From positions 293,381 through 357,380 of the forward strand of contig NZ_RJSF01000047.1 of NCBI RefSeq assembly GCF_003725535.1: DNA of 64,000 nt. Reading direction: 5' to 3'. The notes under the pieces were generated by a model. The model saw only the letters and a list, made by a program, of their open reading frames with translations, did not search any database and had not been told where the DNA came from. Position 1 is the stretch's first letter, and each line of letters begins with the position of its first letter. Below, in pieces: positions 54,358 to 62,229 of the stretch. The translations under genes were made by a program, and so were the position numbers. Source of the DNA: Nocardioides pocheonensis (GTDB lineage: Bacteria > Actinomycetota > Actinomycetes > Propionibacteriales > Nocardioidaceae).

Positions 54358-55101
54358 ATGTTTGACCACGACCGTGATATTCCACGCGCCTACACGGTGC
54401 CCGGTCTGGCCCACACGGCGGCGAGCGCGCTGGCGGTGACGTGGGCGCTGGAGCAGGCGAAGACCCTCGGTGAGCAGGTCGCGTTGTACGCCCCCGGCAA
54501 GCAGAACCTCAACGACGTTCAGCGCGACCATCCAGCCGTCCACGCTCTCATTTCGCGGGGGGTGCCGGTTCGCACATGGCGCGATCATCATCCAGGTCAT
54601 GGTGTGGTGATCGCGTTGTGGCCGGACGAGAAGCACTTGTTGGAAGCCGACGAGAGCAGTGCCACGCAGGCGCTGGTGTCGGTCACCTGGAACGCGAAGG
54701 ACACGCTCGCGTGGGCGCAAGCCAAGAACGCGGCGCCCCTCGGTGGTACTCGTCCTGACATCAGCCCGATTCGGGCACTCGACCCGGTGGTCGCTGTCGC
54801 GATCGATGGGCTCGGTGTCGTTGTCGGACAACACAAGCCCGTCGACGGCTACTACCGCGGCGCTATTGGGAAGGGGCTAACCATCCTGCTCCGGGCCGGT
54901 TACGCGCTGGACCCCACGGCGCTGCACGCACACGCTATCGGCCACGGTTGGCGTGCCGACAACGCTCACACCCTCCGCGAGGTCGCCACCCGGATCAATG
55001 AAGGTCGTGTCATCCAAGGGATGAAGACCGCGCCCCTCCGCGACGACATCCTCGACCACTGGCGCGCAGGCGCCGCCGATCCCGACGAGGACGAGGCATG
55101 A
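54358..55101 (+). CDS. Unknown protein, first gene of a pair with a nuclease-like protein
   Basis: 247 residues, not recognised. Alternating strand/helix pattern suggests a Rossmann-like N-terminal half (ALAVTWALEQAKTLGEQVAL, VIALWPDEKHLLEADESSAT) and an acidic tail ending DPDEDEA. GAGAGGG precedes the ATG, so it may begin its own transcript after the transfer operon. ATGA overlap to the next gene points to a two-component unit. Confidence 0.65.
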   Translation: MFDHDRDIPRAYTVPGLAHTAASALAVTWALEQAKTLGEQVALYAPGKQNLNDVQRDHPAVHALISRGVPVRTWRDHHPGHGVVIALWPDEKHLLEADESSATQALVSVTWNAKDTLAWAQAKNAAPLGGTRPDISPIRALDPVVAVAIDGLGVVVGQHKPVDGYYRGAIGKGLTILLRAGYALDPTALHAHAIGHGWRADNAHTLREVATRINEGRVIQGMKTAPLRDDILDHWRAGAADPDEDEA

Positions 55102-56222
55102 GCGGCACGCGGGACATTGCGTTCGGCAATCTGGATCGACCGGCAGCTCGCGTTAACCCGCCCTCCGGGCCGAGCTTCGGAGATGTCGTCTCGGCAACCA
55201 GCCGCCCGACGTCCAAGGTCGAAGACAGCGTGAAGGACTTCCTCCGTGAATCCGGGTTCCGTGTCACGAAGGGCCCAATGGGCGTGGTTTGCCATCACCC
55301 GGACGAACGCGGTCGCAGCCTCACCCTCACCCCCGACATCGTTCTCCGCGAACTATGGCTCGCCATCGAGGTCGACCCGTGCGGTCCCGTCGGGAGCCAT
55401 GGCTACAGCCACGCTGGCGCCGAGGAGAAGGACCGGACCCGAAACGCGCTCCTCGCCGCCGTGGGCTGGACCGTCATCCGTCTCCGCCTCGGAGCGACGG
55501 AGGGCGCACAAATCGGTGAACGCGACCTCATCATCGAGTCGAGCGGGTTCACCAGGGCAGCGCAGACCGCGCTTCTCGAAGCGATCGAGGACTACCGCCA
55601 GGAGCGTCCTCCCCGTGTGCGGGTCGTCCCCAAGGGCAAGACCCCGGCGACTGCCGCCCGACGCTCACATGTGGTCAACATCGGGCTCGACCGATACAGC
55701 GACGACACCTACTGGTTCACCTGGTACCCGGTCCTCGACGAAGCCGAGAACCACAAGTACCGGCTCGCTGCCGATGGCCGCTACCTCTACGCCCGCACCG
55801 GCCGGGGCTCCGCGTTCGTCGCCGAAGTCGGCCTTCACCAGGTCGACCGGGCCGACTGGAGGGCCAGGCTGACCGACTACCTCGCCGACAAGACCCCGGC
55901 CAGCCTCCGAGGTACCACCAAATGGCCCTGGGGCGACACCCTTCTGATTCCAGCCCTACCAGACGACCAGGTAGGCAATGAGATCATCCGAGCCAGCGAC
56001 CACGAGAAACAGACCATCGACCGCATCGAATTCTGGTTCACCATCAGCGGCGACTCCATTGGCGGCTGGACATCAGACGCCTTGCGCCGTGCGGACGAGA
56101 CGCCAATCGTGACAATCCACCCCGCCGCGGCCGCCCTCGGCTACCGATTCGTTGAGGTCACCCTCGATCGCGGCCACCGAGGTTCCTACCAGCGCATCAC
56201 CGTCAGCCGCGCCGCCGCCTGA
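55098..56222 (+). CDS. Protein with a PD-(D/E)XK-like (DUF559/Vsr-type) nuclease domain
   Basis: 374 residues. The N-terminal half carries a restriction-endonuclease-like core: LTPDIVLRELWLAIEVD gives PD...ExD, followed by a histidine-rich loop (GSHGYSHAGAEEKDRTRN) and GWTVIRLRLG, as in DUF559 and Vsr-like folds. The C-terminal half (VVNIGLDRYSDDTYWFTWYP) is unassigned. The pair with the upstream gene could be an ICE-borne defence or DNA-processing system. The catalytic lysine is replaced by Asp, as in some DUF559 members. Confidence 0.6.
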   Translation: MSGTRDIAFGNLDRPAARVNPPSGPSFGDVVSATSRPTSKVEDSVKDFLRESGFRVTKGPMGVVCHHPDERGRSLTLTPDIVLRELWLAIEVDPCGPVGSHGYSHAGAEEKDRTRNALLAAVGWTVIRLRLGATEGAQIGERDLIIESSGFTRAAQTALLEAIEDYRQERPPRVRVVPKGKTPATAARRSHVVNIGLDRYSDDTYWFTWYPVLDEAENHKYRLAADGRYLYARTGRGSAFVAEVGLHQVDRADWRARLTDYLADKTPASLRGTTKWPWGDTLLIPALPDDQVGNEIIRASDHEKQTIDRIEFWFTISGDSIGGWTSDALRRADETPIVTIHPAAAALGYRFVEVTLDRGHRGSYQRITVSRAAA

Positions 56223-56425
56223 GTCGCGGTCGGCGGAGGCTACTGATGGACTCCTCCCGCCGGCGTCCCCTCCTGCGACCGAGCCGACGGGCTCCGAACG
56301 ATGGACGGCCACACGCAGAACTGCGCTGAGCTACCAGCACGACTACAGGGCGAACGGATTAGATCGCACACCTGACTTCTGAGAGCGGTCGCCACCCGAG
56401 GCGCCGCGCGACATCAGGAGTCAGC

Positions 56426-56854
56426 ATGACGATTCCCATCCAGATGAGCCTGCACGGGTTCATCGCGACTGCGCCGCAGCTCAACTTCACCGGCAACGGC
56501 GCGGCGCGCTTCTACGCCCGAGTCGGTGTCGAGCACTACCGCAAGGAGACCGACGGCAGCTTCACGAAGCTGGACTCGACCTTCCACGACATGGTCGCCT
56601 ACGCCAAGACGGCCGAGCGCGCGTACGCGAACTTCAAGGTTGGCGACAACTTCGTCGCGTCGGGCTACACGAGCGAGTACGAGGTCGACCGCAACGGCCA
56701 GGCCGAGGCCCGCGAGGAGTTCGTCGCCCGCCGGATCGGGCACGACCTCGCCCGCACCAAGTACGACGTCGACCGGACGCCGTCGCGTCAGCTCGACCCG
56801 CCGAACCTCGATCTGCCAGTGGGCAAGGAGCCGGCCAAGGTCGTCGGTCTCTAA
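56426..56854 (+). CDS. ssb: Single-stranded DNA-binding protein (SSB-like)
   Basis: 142 residues with an OB-fold pattern of SSB: LHGFIATAPQLNFTGNGAAR, FYARVGVEHYRK, FHDMVAYAKTAERAYANFKV and GDNFVASGYT. Shorter than chromosomal SSB and lacking the acidic DDDIPF-type tip, ending instead KEPAKVVGL. It would coat transferred ssDNA. CAGGAG lies upstream of the ATG. Confidence 0.8.
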   Translation: MTIPIQMSLHGFIATAPQLNFTGNGAARFYARVGVEHYRKETDGSFTKLDSTFHDMVAYAKTAERAYANFKVGDNFVASGYTSEYEVDRNGQAEAREEFVARRIGHDLARTKYDVDRTPSRQLDPPNLDLPVGKEPAKVVGL

Positions 56855-56863
56855 GGCTGCGCG

Positions 56864-57454
56864 ATGACCACCGACATCGAGCAGGACCAGCTCACCTTCA
56901 TCGAGCCGGACGACTACGCCGTTGGTGGCGACCACCCGAGCGGCAGCCCCGAGCGTCCCAGGGCTGCCGGCTCGGAGGACGAGCCACCGCGCCCGATCAA
57001 CTGGAACCTGCTGACGGCTGACGAGGCCGAGGCCGAGTGGCTCGACCTCAACGCGTGGGTGAACTGGCTGCGGACGACGTACGGACTTCCGCCGACGGTC
57101 GTGCCGCCGTACTGGCATCGCCACGACGAGCTGGTCTGGGAGCTCTCGGCCCTGCACACGCACTGGCTCAACGCCTACGACCAAGAGGGCAGCCCCTCGG
57201 CGCCGTTGGCGTGGCACCGCGACTTCGCCGACGCCCGGAACCGGCTGCGCGAGTGGGTCTCCACCTCGGGCACGAAGCTCGACCGCGACCGGCCCACACG
57301 GCTCACGACGTGGCCGGGCGAAGAGCCGGCCGAGTCCGGCAGCGAGACCGAAATCGAAGACCGCGACGCCGACTTCATCGCCTACGTCCTCGAAGACGTC
57401 GCGGCTCGACGTCGCATCGAGGAAGACGCTCGGCTGCTCGTCCGAGCGTCCTGA
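56864..57454 (+). CDS. DUF4913-like conserved protein of actinobacterial mobile elements
   Basis: 196 residues. Acidic N-terminus, then INWNLLTADEAEAEWLDLNA, WVNWLRTTYGLP, PPYWHRHDELVWELSALHTH and a C-terminal acidic helix. The Trp-rich middle matches my recollection of DUF4913. Soluble, no catalytic residues evident. Nine bases after the SSB stop, so probably in the same transcript. Confidence 0.65.
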   Translation: MTTDIEQDQLTFIEPDDYAVGGDHPSGSPERPRAAGSEDEPPRPINWNLLTADEAEAEWLDLNAWVNWLRTTYGLPPTVVPPYWHRHDELVWELSALHTHWLNAYDQEGSPSAPLAWHRDFADARNRLREWVSTSGTKLDRDRPTRLTTWPGEEPAESGSETEIEDRDADFIAYVLEDVAARRRIEEDARLLVRAS

Positions 57455-57482
57455 CTCTCCTCGCCCCCGCCTGTCCACCGAG

Positions 57483-57491
57483 TTGTCCACA
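57483..57491 (+). promoter_or_regulatory. DnaA-box-like sequence TTGTCCACA
   Basis: Exact nonamer in the 115-bp gap after the DUF4913-like gene, preceded ten bases earlier by a partial match (CTGTCCACC). It is the third of three copies in intergenic DNA of the ICE. Confidence 0.4.
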
Positions 57492-57569
57492 GCTCGCACA
57501 ACCGGATCGGCGCCATCCCACCACCCGGCCAGACGGTGAAAGGCGATCCACCCCACGAAAGGACCTGGC

Positions 57570-57866
57570 ATGTTGCTCGCCCACGCGGTCACTCTTGCAG
57601 AGGCGCGGTCATACCTCGCGGCTCTCGCCGATCGAACACTGACCTTCGACGCATCGGTCGAGTACGAGCGCGTCCTGCTCCAACTCGACTTCCTCCACGG
57701 GGACTTCATCCCCGGCATCTCGCGCGTCCCGGCATACAGCCGCGACGTCCTGTTCGACGTCGCGTATGCCGCCATCGAAGAGCTCGGCGAGCACGGGATC
57801 GACCTTCTCTCCGTCGAGCTGCTGGTCGACATGCTGGAGGTGGCCTGGGCGAAGGACCTGCCCTGA
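57570..57866 (+). CDS. Small protein of unknown function
   Basis: 98 residues, helical and acidic: AVTLAEARSYLAALADRTLT, VEYERVLLQLDFLHGDFI, VELLVDMLEVAWAKDLP. GAAAGGA precedes the ATG. TGATG overlap with the following gene suggests they act together. No family recognised. Confidence 0.65.
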   Translation: MLLAHAVTLAEARSYLAALADRTLTFDASVEYERVLLQLDFLHGDFIPGISRVPAYSRDVLFDVAYAAIEELGEHGIDLLSVELLVDMLEVAWAKDLP

Positions 57867-59176
57867 TGTACGGCGAGAACAGCGGCCATCTCCGCGACGC
57901 CATGGGCGCGCTCCTACGCGAACACCGCATCCAGCAGCGCCTCGGCGGCAAAGGCACCCACACCGTGCCCGAGACCACCACCCTCGCCGAACGCGAGGAA
58001 CTCGGCCGGCAGATCCGCCGTTACCGCGAATGCGTGCTGACCTGGAGCCTGCAGGCCGTCCGCGCCGCCAACCCGCGCGCCGACCTCGGAGGCACCACCG
58101 TCCACAGCCGGGGGCCAGCCGAAGAGCTGCGGTTCCGACTCACGGAGGCACTGACGGCGTCGAGTGCCGACCTAGCGCCTGCCGTGGAACTCACCACCGA
58201 ACAGCAGTTCGCCACCGTCGAGGCCTGGCGACAGGCCGCCCGTGCTGCGGTGCTCGGCGAACACGACTTCCCAGCCGGAGTTCGTTACAGCGACCTGACC
58301 GACCAGCAGTGCATGACGGTACTCAAGGACGCCGCCGACGTTGTCCGCGGACTCATCGCGCTCGACCGCCGCTACTCGAACGTGCCCGGCTGGGAGAAGC
58401 TCCACAACCAAGGGTGGCTCGGCCGCGCCGCGGAGACGTGCGCCGCTCACGCCGGGCACGACGAGCCCGACTACGCCGTCGACCGCCAGGGATGGCAGCC
58501 GAAACCTGAACCAATGGACGGCCCTGCGATGCCGGGCCTGGCTGGAGTTATGCAGGCGGAGTACAACCTGCTGTTGAACCTCGACGAGATCCCCGACGCC
58601 CGCAGCCTCCGCGTCGTCATGGACTCCCAGCGCGTCATCACCCATGAGGCAACGCTGCGGGTGGCCGAAGCCGAGTCCGACCTGACATCGAGGTGGACGG
58701 CCCGCGTGACGACGTACACGAAGCTGGTTCAGGAAACCCGTGATCTCGGCGGCGTCCTCGGCAGAAACCGCGCCGCAGGCCACGGCGCGCTCGCTGCCAG
58801 CCGCGCGCAGAAGCTCGGCCCCAAGCCGCTGACCGATCCCAATCAGCTCCGGCAACTCGACCGCCTCTTCAACCGCATCGACCAACGCGTGTACGCGGCA
58901 GTCGAGCACGGGGTCCGCGAACGGCTCTACTTCCTCCGCGTCCCCATCGCACGCATCGATGACCACTCGCCTGGCCCCGTCAAGGGACAACGGCAGCGCT
59001 ATGCGCCGATCACGTCACCCGCCCAGACCGACCTCATCGCCATCGTCCGCAACGAGCTGCGACCCGGGCCGATCCGTCTGAGTCCGCCAGACGGTTCCGC
59101 AAGGAGCCGCGCCGACTTCGATGCCGCGATCAATCACCGGCCCGGGGATGACCCGGGACCATCGCTTGCGCTGTGA
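57866..59176 (+). CDS. Conserved protein of unknown function
   Basis: 436 residues, soluble, mostly helical with many charged residues; I cannot name it. Features: EREELGRQIRRYRECVLTWS near the N-terminus, a Trp-containing centre (YSNVPGWEKLHNQGWLGRAA) and ARVTTYTKLVQETRDLGGVL. ATG 57866 overlaps the upstream stop; a longer frame from 57536 is a shadow of the preceding gene. It ends one base before the convergent antitoxin gene. Confidence 0.65.
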   Translation: MYGENSGHLRDAMGALLREHRIQQRLGGKGTHTVPETTTLAEREELGRQIRRYRECVLTWSLQAVRAANPRADLGGTTVHSRGPAEELRFRLTEALTASSADLAPAVELTTEQQFATVEAWRQAARAAVLGEHDFPAGVRYSDLTDQQCMTVLKDAADVVRGLIALDRRYSNVPGWEKLHNQGWLGRAAETCAAHAGHDEPDYAVDRQGWQPKPEPMDGPAMPGLAGVMQAEYNLLLNLDEIPDARSLRVVMDSQRVITHEATLRVAEAESDLTSRWTARVTTYTKLVQETRDLGGVLGRNRAAGHGALAASRAQKLGPKPLTDPNQLRQLDRLFNRIDQRVYAAVEHGVRERLYFLRVPIARIDDHSPGPVKGQRQRYAPITSPAQTDLIAIVRNELRPGPIRLSPPDGSARSRADFDAAINHRPGDDPGPSLAL

Positions 59177-59500
59177 TCAGGCGCTGAGTGCCTTGCGACG
59201 TACTGCCGCGAGGTCTGTCTCCAGCTTGTCCAGCGCGGCCTTGAGGTCGTCGACCGGGGCGATTGCCTGGAGCACGAGCGAACGCACCACCGTCGAGATC
59301 GGCAAACCTCGCTGCTCGGCGTACGCCGTCAGCTCGTCGAACTCATCCTCACGGAAGCGAACCTGAAGGTTGCGAGCCCTGGGATGTCCACTAGTGACTT
59401 TGACGTGGGCAGGCAACGGAGCGCTGGGGTCGCTGGTGAGCTCCGCTTCCTCAGCCGCCTTCGCCTCGGCGGCGATCAGGTCCTCAATCTTCGTGCCCAT
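59177..59500 (-). CDS. Ribbon-helix-helix antitoxin, BrnA-like position
   Basis: 107 residues from ATG 59500 with AGGAG upstream. RARNLQVRFREDEFDELTAY and AEQRGLPISTVVRSLVLQAI fit a CopG/Arc-type RHH DNA-binding fold, with acidic N-terminal and C-terminal extensions. It overlaps the toxin gene by 17 bp, as in BrnT-BrnA modules where the toxin comes first. It would repress the pair and neutralise the toxin. Confidence 0.72.
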   Translation of the reverse strand: MGTKIEDLIAAEAKAAEEAELTSDPSAPLPAHVKVTSGHPRARNLQVRFREDEFDELTAYAEQRGLPISTVVRSLVLQAIAPVDDLKAALDKLETDLAAVRRKALSA

Positions 59501-59897
59501 CGTCGTCTCCTTCCTCTCCGTCGTCGTTTCCTCGGCTGTAAATGCTGCGGTCCTTGCTGTTGGACACCCAACCGTTCGCGCCGAACTCGGTCCCGTCGTG
59601 CACAACGACGATGACAGTGATGATGTCGTCTGCGGCGACCGAGAACCCGATGATCCTGACGCTTTGCCCGCTTCTGCTGTTGTAGTCCGGGTCGATCACA
59701 ATCCGGTTCGGGTCTCCGAGCGCTTCGTTGGCGACGTCAGGCGTGATGCCGTGGTTGGCCTTCATGTGCGCTGCGCCGTGGGTCCAGTCGACGCGCTCGA
59801 ACCCTCGGTTATCGTAATGCATTTCATTACGAATAGGTAGTGGCGTGACTTCGGCCTCGGCCTCGGCCGGCCGCTCGCTTTCAGACGACATCCCCAT
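59484..59897 (-). CDS. BrnT-like toxin candidate
   Basis: 137 residues. The core VDWTHGAAHMKANHGITPDV, EALGDPNRIVID, VRIIGF and a C-terminal SNSKDRSIY segment resembles BrnT/RelE-fold RNases, with an unusual acidic tail (DDGEEGDDD). It is encoded directly behind the integrase and overlaps its last codons, so ICE stabilisation may be tied to integrase transcription. ATG 59897 follows GGAGGGG; GTG 59900 and ATG 59891 are alternatives. Confidence 0.62.
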   Translation of the reverse strand: MGMSSESERPAEAEAEVTPLPIRNEMHYDNRGFERVDWTHGAAHMKANHGITPDVANEALGDPNRIVIDPDYNSRSGQSVRIIGFSVAADDIITVIVVVHDGTEFGANGWVSNSKDRSIYSRGNDDGEEGDDDGHED

Positions 59898-61080
59898 CAC
59901 CGCCCCTCCGGGGAGCCAGTGCCTCCAAGATGTCGGCCGTCACCGGGTCGACGTTCTCGTCCGGCTGGATGTAGTGCTCCTTCGTGATCTTCGTCGACGT
60001 GTGCCCGAGCATTTCGGCCGCGAGATCGGGGCCGCTAGCGCGGTCAAGGAAGGTCGCCACTGTCCGTCGGAAGGAGTGCGGGGTGACGCCTTGGATCTCG
60101 ACGTCCTCCAGCACCGCCCGCAGGCGGCGACGGATGTTATTGGTGGTCAGCGGGGTGTGGTTGCGGCTGAAGAAGATCAGGTGGTCCGGGTCTTCCTCGG
60201 AGATCAGGACGAGACGCTGCCGGAGCACCTCAGCTACGAAGGACGGGACGGACACGGTCCGGGTCGACTTCTGCGTCTTGGGGTGGTGCTGGCGATGGGT
60301 GGGCTTTCCCCTCGGCGACACGATGGTCCCGCAGATGCGTACCGTCGCAGGGGAGACGGTGACATCGACGTCGCACTTGCGGATCGCCAGTACCTCGCCG
60401 ATGCGGGCCGACGTCCCGAGCAGGACCTCGATGATCTGCTCCAACTGCCCGTCTGGCGGCGGGCCGGCGAACCCAACACCTCGACGCCAACTCCGAGCTG
60501 CCTCCCGGATCGCTTCGATCTCTTCGATGGTGAGCGCCTTGGCCTGCGAGGGCGGCTTGTGGAGCTTCGCGGTGTCACGCACCGGGTTCTCCCGCAGGGC
60601 GTCGTACCGAACAGCCAGACCGAACGCGAGGCTAAGTACCGTCTTAGCCTGCTTCGCGGTGCTGTAACTCTTGCTCGCCGCCAGCGCCTTAAGGAAGCGG
60701 TCGACCCGACCGACCGTCACCTCTCTCAGGGCATAGTGCTCGAACACCGGCAGCACGAGCTGGCGCATGTTGCGCTCGTACAGCGCCCGTGTGCTCTCAG
60801 CCACCTTTCCCGTCAGGTCAAGGTCATCGAGCCACAGGTCGACGAGCTGCTTGAACGAGCTGTCCGGGGTGATCTCGTTGTAGTTGGTCCGGCTCGTACG
60901 GGTCCCGAGCTGCTCCTTGAGGTTTCGCTCGGCAGTCTTCTGCGTCGCGCCGACCGCCGAAACCCGACGGACCTGGCCGTCATCGTCGCGGTAGCGAGCC
61001 CGAGCCCGGACCAGGCCGGACGGCGTCCTCTCGAAATGAATCTCCCCGAAGGTCCCGATAGGTGTGCGCGGCCTACCCAT
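59881..61080 (-). CDS. int: Tyrosine-type site-specific integrase
   Basis: 399 residues. N-terminal arm-binding-like part, SAM-like core-binding domain (about 75-165) and catalytic domain with the full set: Arg226 (TSARIGEVLA), Lys near 268-271 (HPKTQKSTRTV), His335/Arg338 (TPHSFRRTV), His360 (LGHTSTKIT) and Tyr370 (KEHYIQP). It integrates and excises the ICE at the adjacent tRNA gene. Transcribed away from the tRNA; xis lies 6 bp upstream. Confidence 0.95.
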   Translation of the reverse strand: MGRPRTPIGTFGEIHFERTPSGLVRARARYRDDDGQVRRVSAVGATQKTAERNLKEQLGTRTSRTNYNEITPDSSFKQLVDLWLDDLDLTGKVAESTRALYERNMRQLVLPVFEHYALREVTVGRVDRFLKALAASKSYSTAKQAKTVLSLAFGLAVRYDALRENPVRDTAKLHKPPSQAKALTIEEIEAIREAARSWRRGVGFAGPPPDGQLEQIIEVLLGTSARIGEVLAIRKCDVDVTVSPATVRICGTIVSPRGKPTHRQHHPKTQKSTRTVSVPSFVAEVLRQRLVLISEEDPDHLIFFSRNHTPLTTNNIRRRLRAVLEDVEIQGVTPHSFRRTVATFLDRASGPDLAAEMLGHTSTKITKEHYIQPDENVDPVTADILEALAPRRGGDGDVV

Positions 61081-61086
61081 GACCGA

Positions 61087-61335
61087 TCACCCAGCCTTGT
61101 CCGCCGAATCGATCTGATCGAAGCCGCGCTGCTGGCTGAGCCAGTCCCGAACGTCGCAGACGAAGTACCGGACGTGACGACCGACCCGCACCGAGCAAGG
61201 GCCGGTGCCTTCCTGACGCCACTTGTAGAGCGTCTTGATGGGTACGCCGAGATACTCGGAGAGCTCCTCGATGCCGATCAACGGCTCCAGGCCGTTCAGT
61301 GTGTTGGTCTCCATGACCAACAGGTGCGCTTCCAT
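61087..61335 (-). CDS. xis: Excisionase-like MerR-type HTH protein
   Basis: 82 residues from ATG 61335. The helix-turn-helix ELSEYLGVPIKTLYKWRQEG and wing VRVGRHVRYFVCDVRDWL match small excisionases next to integrases. A hairpin GCCCGC-GGCT-GCGGGC (61336-61351) lies immediately before this start. ATG 61314 is an alternative. It likely directs excision and may repress int. Confidence 0.8.
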   Translation of the reverse strand: MEAHLLVMETNTLNGLEPLIGIEELSEYLGVPIKTLYKWRQEGTGPCSVRVGRHVRYFVCDVRDWLSQQRGFDQIDSADKAG

Positions 61336-61459
61336 GCCCGCGGCTGCGGGCAACATCGAGCACCGACGGGCACAGATTCCGCGGGAGACACCCACGCCGG
61401 GCGTTCAGCCCGAGTATTTGGACACTTTCTGCCCACACGATCAAATCACCAAACCAAAC

Positions 61460-61490
61460 AGGGCCGTGGATCCACTGGATCCACGGCCCT
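61460..61490 (-). terminator. Rho-independent terminator of tRNA-fMet
   Basis: Perfect 14-bp stem (61460-61473 with 61477-61490) and three-base loop. On the minus strand it is followed by GTTTGGTTTGGTGATTT. It lies six bases beyond the tRNA 3' end and would end tRNA transcription before xis/int. Confidence 0.75.
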
Positions 61491-61496
61491 GACGAG

Positions 61497-61540
61497 TAGC
61501 GGGGGCAGGATTTGAACCTGCGACCTCTGGGTTATGAGCC
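61497..61540. other. Probable attachment site region (tRNA 3' half)
   Basis: int and xis sit directly beside the 3' end of the tRNA gene, the usual position of attR/attL for tRNA-targeting integrases. The second copy needed to fix the core is outside the window, so the borders are a guess. Confidence 0.4.
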
Positions 61541-61570
61541 CAGCGAGCTACCGAGCTGCTCCACCCCGCG
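61497..61570 (-). tRNA. tRNA-fMet (initiator, anticodon CAT)
   Basis: 74 bases without encoded CCA; cloverleaf with anticodon CAT, T-arm GGTTCAAATC, GGG/CCC pairs in the anticodon stem and an unpaired first acceptor position (C1 against U72), the hallmarks of initiator tRNA. Integration next to it leaves the gene intact. Confidence 0.93.
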
Positions 61571-61646
61571 TCGGTGAAGAAAAGGTTACCGGCGGGCGCT
61601 GCGTACTCCAAATCGAGGGGGCCGCTCGATGTGGTCGGATGCTCGT

Positions 61647-61673
61647 GCAACCCCGGCGGGTGCGAGATCCGTC
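61647..61673 (+). promoter_or_regulatory. Possible ECF-type promoter of the sigma-factor gene
   Basis: GCAACC (61647-61652) and CGTC (61670-61673) resemble the AAC and CGTC elements of ECF promoters, about 18 bases apart and roughly 40 bases before the sigma-factor start. This would allow autoregulation. Confidence 0.3.
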
Positions 61674-61710
61674 TTCGGGGCATGAGACCACCATCCGACC
61701 GGAGGTGCCG

Positions 61711-62229
61711 GTGAAGCGCGACCGCGAGTTCGAGGAATTCGTGCGCCGCCGACGCCGCGCCCTGCTCACCACCGCGACCGCCCTGACCGCCGGGGACGCG
61801 TTCCTGGCTGAGGACCTCGTGCAGGGCACGCTGGTCCGTCTCTACCTCGCCTGGAGGCGAGCGCGGTCGGGGAACGTCGACGCCTACGCCCGGCGGGTGC
61901 TGGTGAACGCGTTCATCGACCACCGTCGTCGCCCGTTCGTACGCCGGGAACAGGTCGTCGCCGCTCCCCCGGACGCCCCGGCGCCCGGTGACGGCGACCT
62001 CGACCACACGCGGCTTCTCGCCGCGCTGGCCGCGCTGCCGCCACGGATGCGCGCCGCGGTGGTCCTGCGCCACGTCGACGACCTCAGCGTCGAGGACGCC
62101 GCCGCGGCGCTGGGCTGCAGCACCGGCACCGTCAAGAGCCAGACCGCCCGAGCGCTCGCCAAGCTGCGCGACGCCCTCGGTGCGCCCACCGAACCGTTCG
62201 TCACCTCTGTCCAGGGAGACCGCTCATGA
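61711..62229 (+). CDS. SigE-family RNA polymerase sigma factor (ECF)
   Basis: 172 residues. Region 2 (FEEFVRRRRRALLTTATALT, VQGTLVRLYLAWRRARSGNV, YARRVLVNAFIDHRRR) and region 4 (LPPRMRAAVVLRHVDDLSVE, ALGCSTGTVKSQTARALAKL) are typical of the actinobacterial SigE-like group. GTG 61711 has CCGGAGG upstream; a longer frame would overlap the tRNA. The stop overlaps the next ATG. Confidence 0.92.
   Translation: MKRDREFEEFVRRRRRALLTTATALTAGDAFLAEDLVQGTLVRLYLAWRRARSGNVDAYARRVLVNAFIDHRRRPFVRREQVVAAPPDAPAPGDGDLDHTRLLAALAALPPRMRAAVVLRHVDDLSVEDAAAALGCSTGTVKSQTARALAKLRDALGAPTEPFVTSVQGDRS

Noticed and set aside
61534..61710. Longer start for the sigma factor
   Set aside because: It would run through the tRNA gene; GTG 61711 has a good ribosome-binding site.
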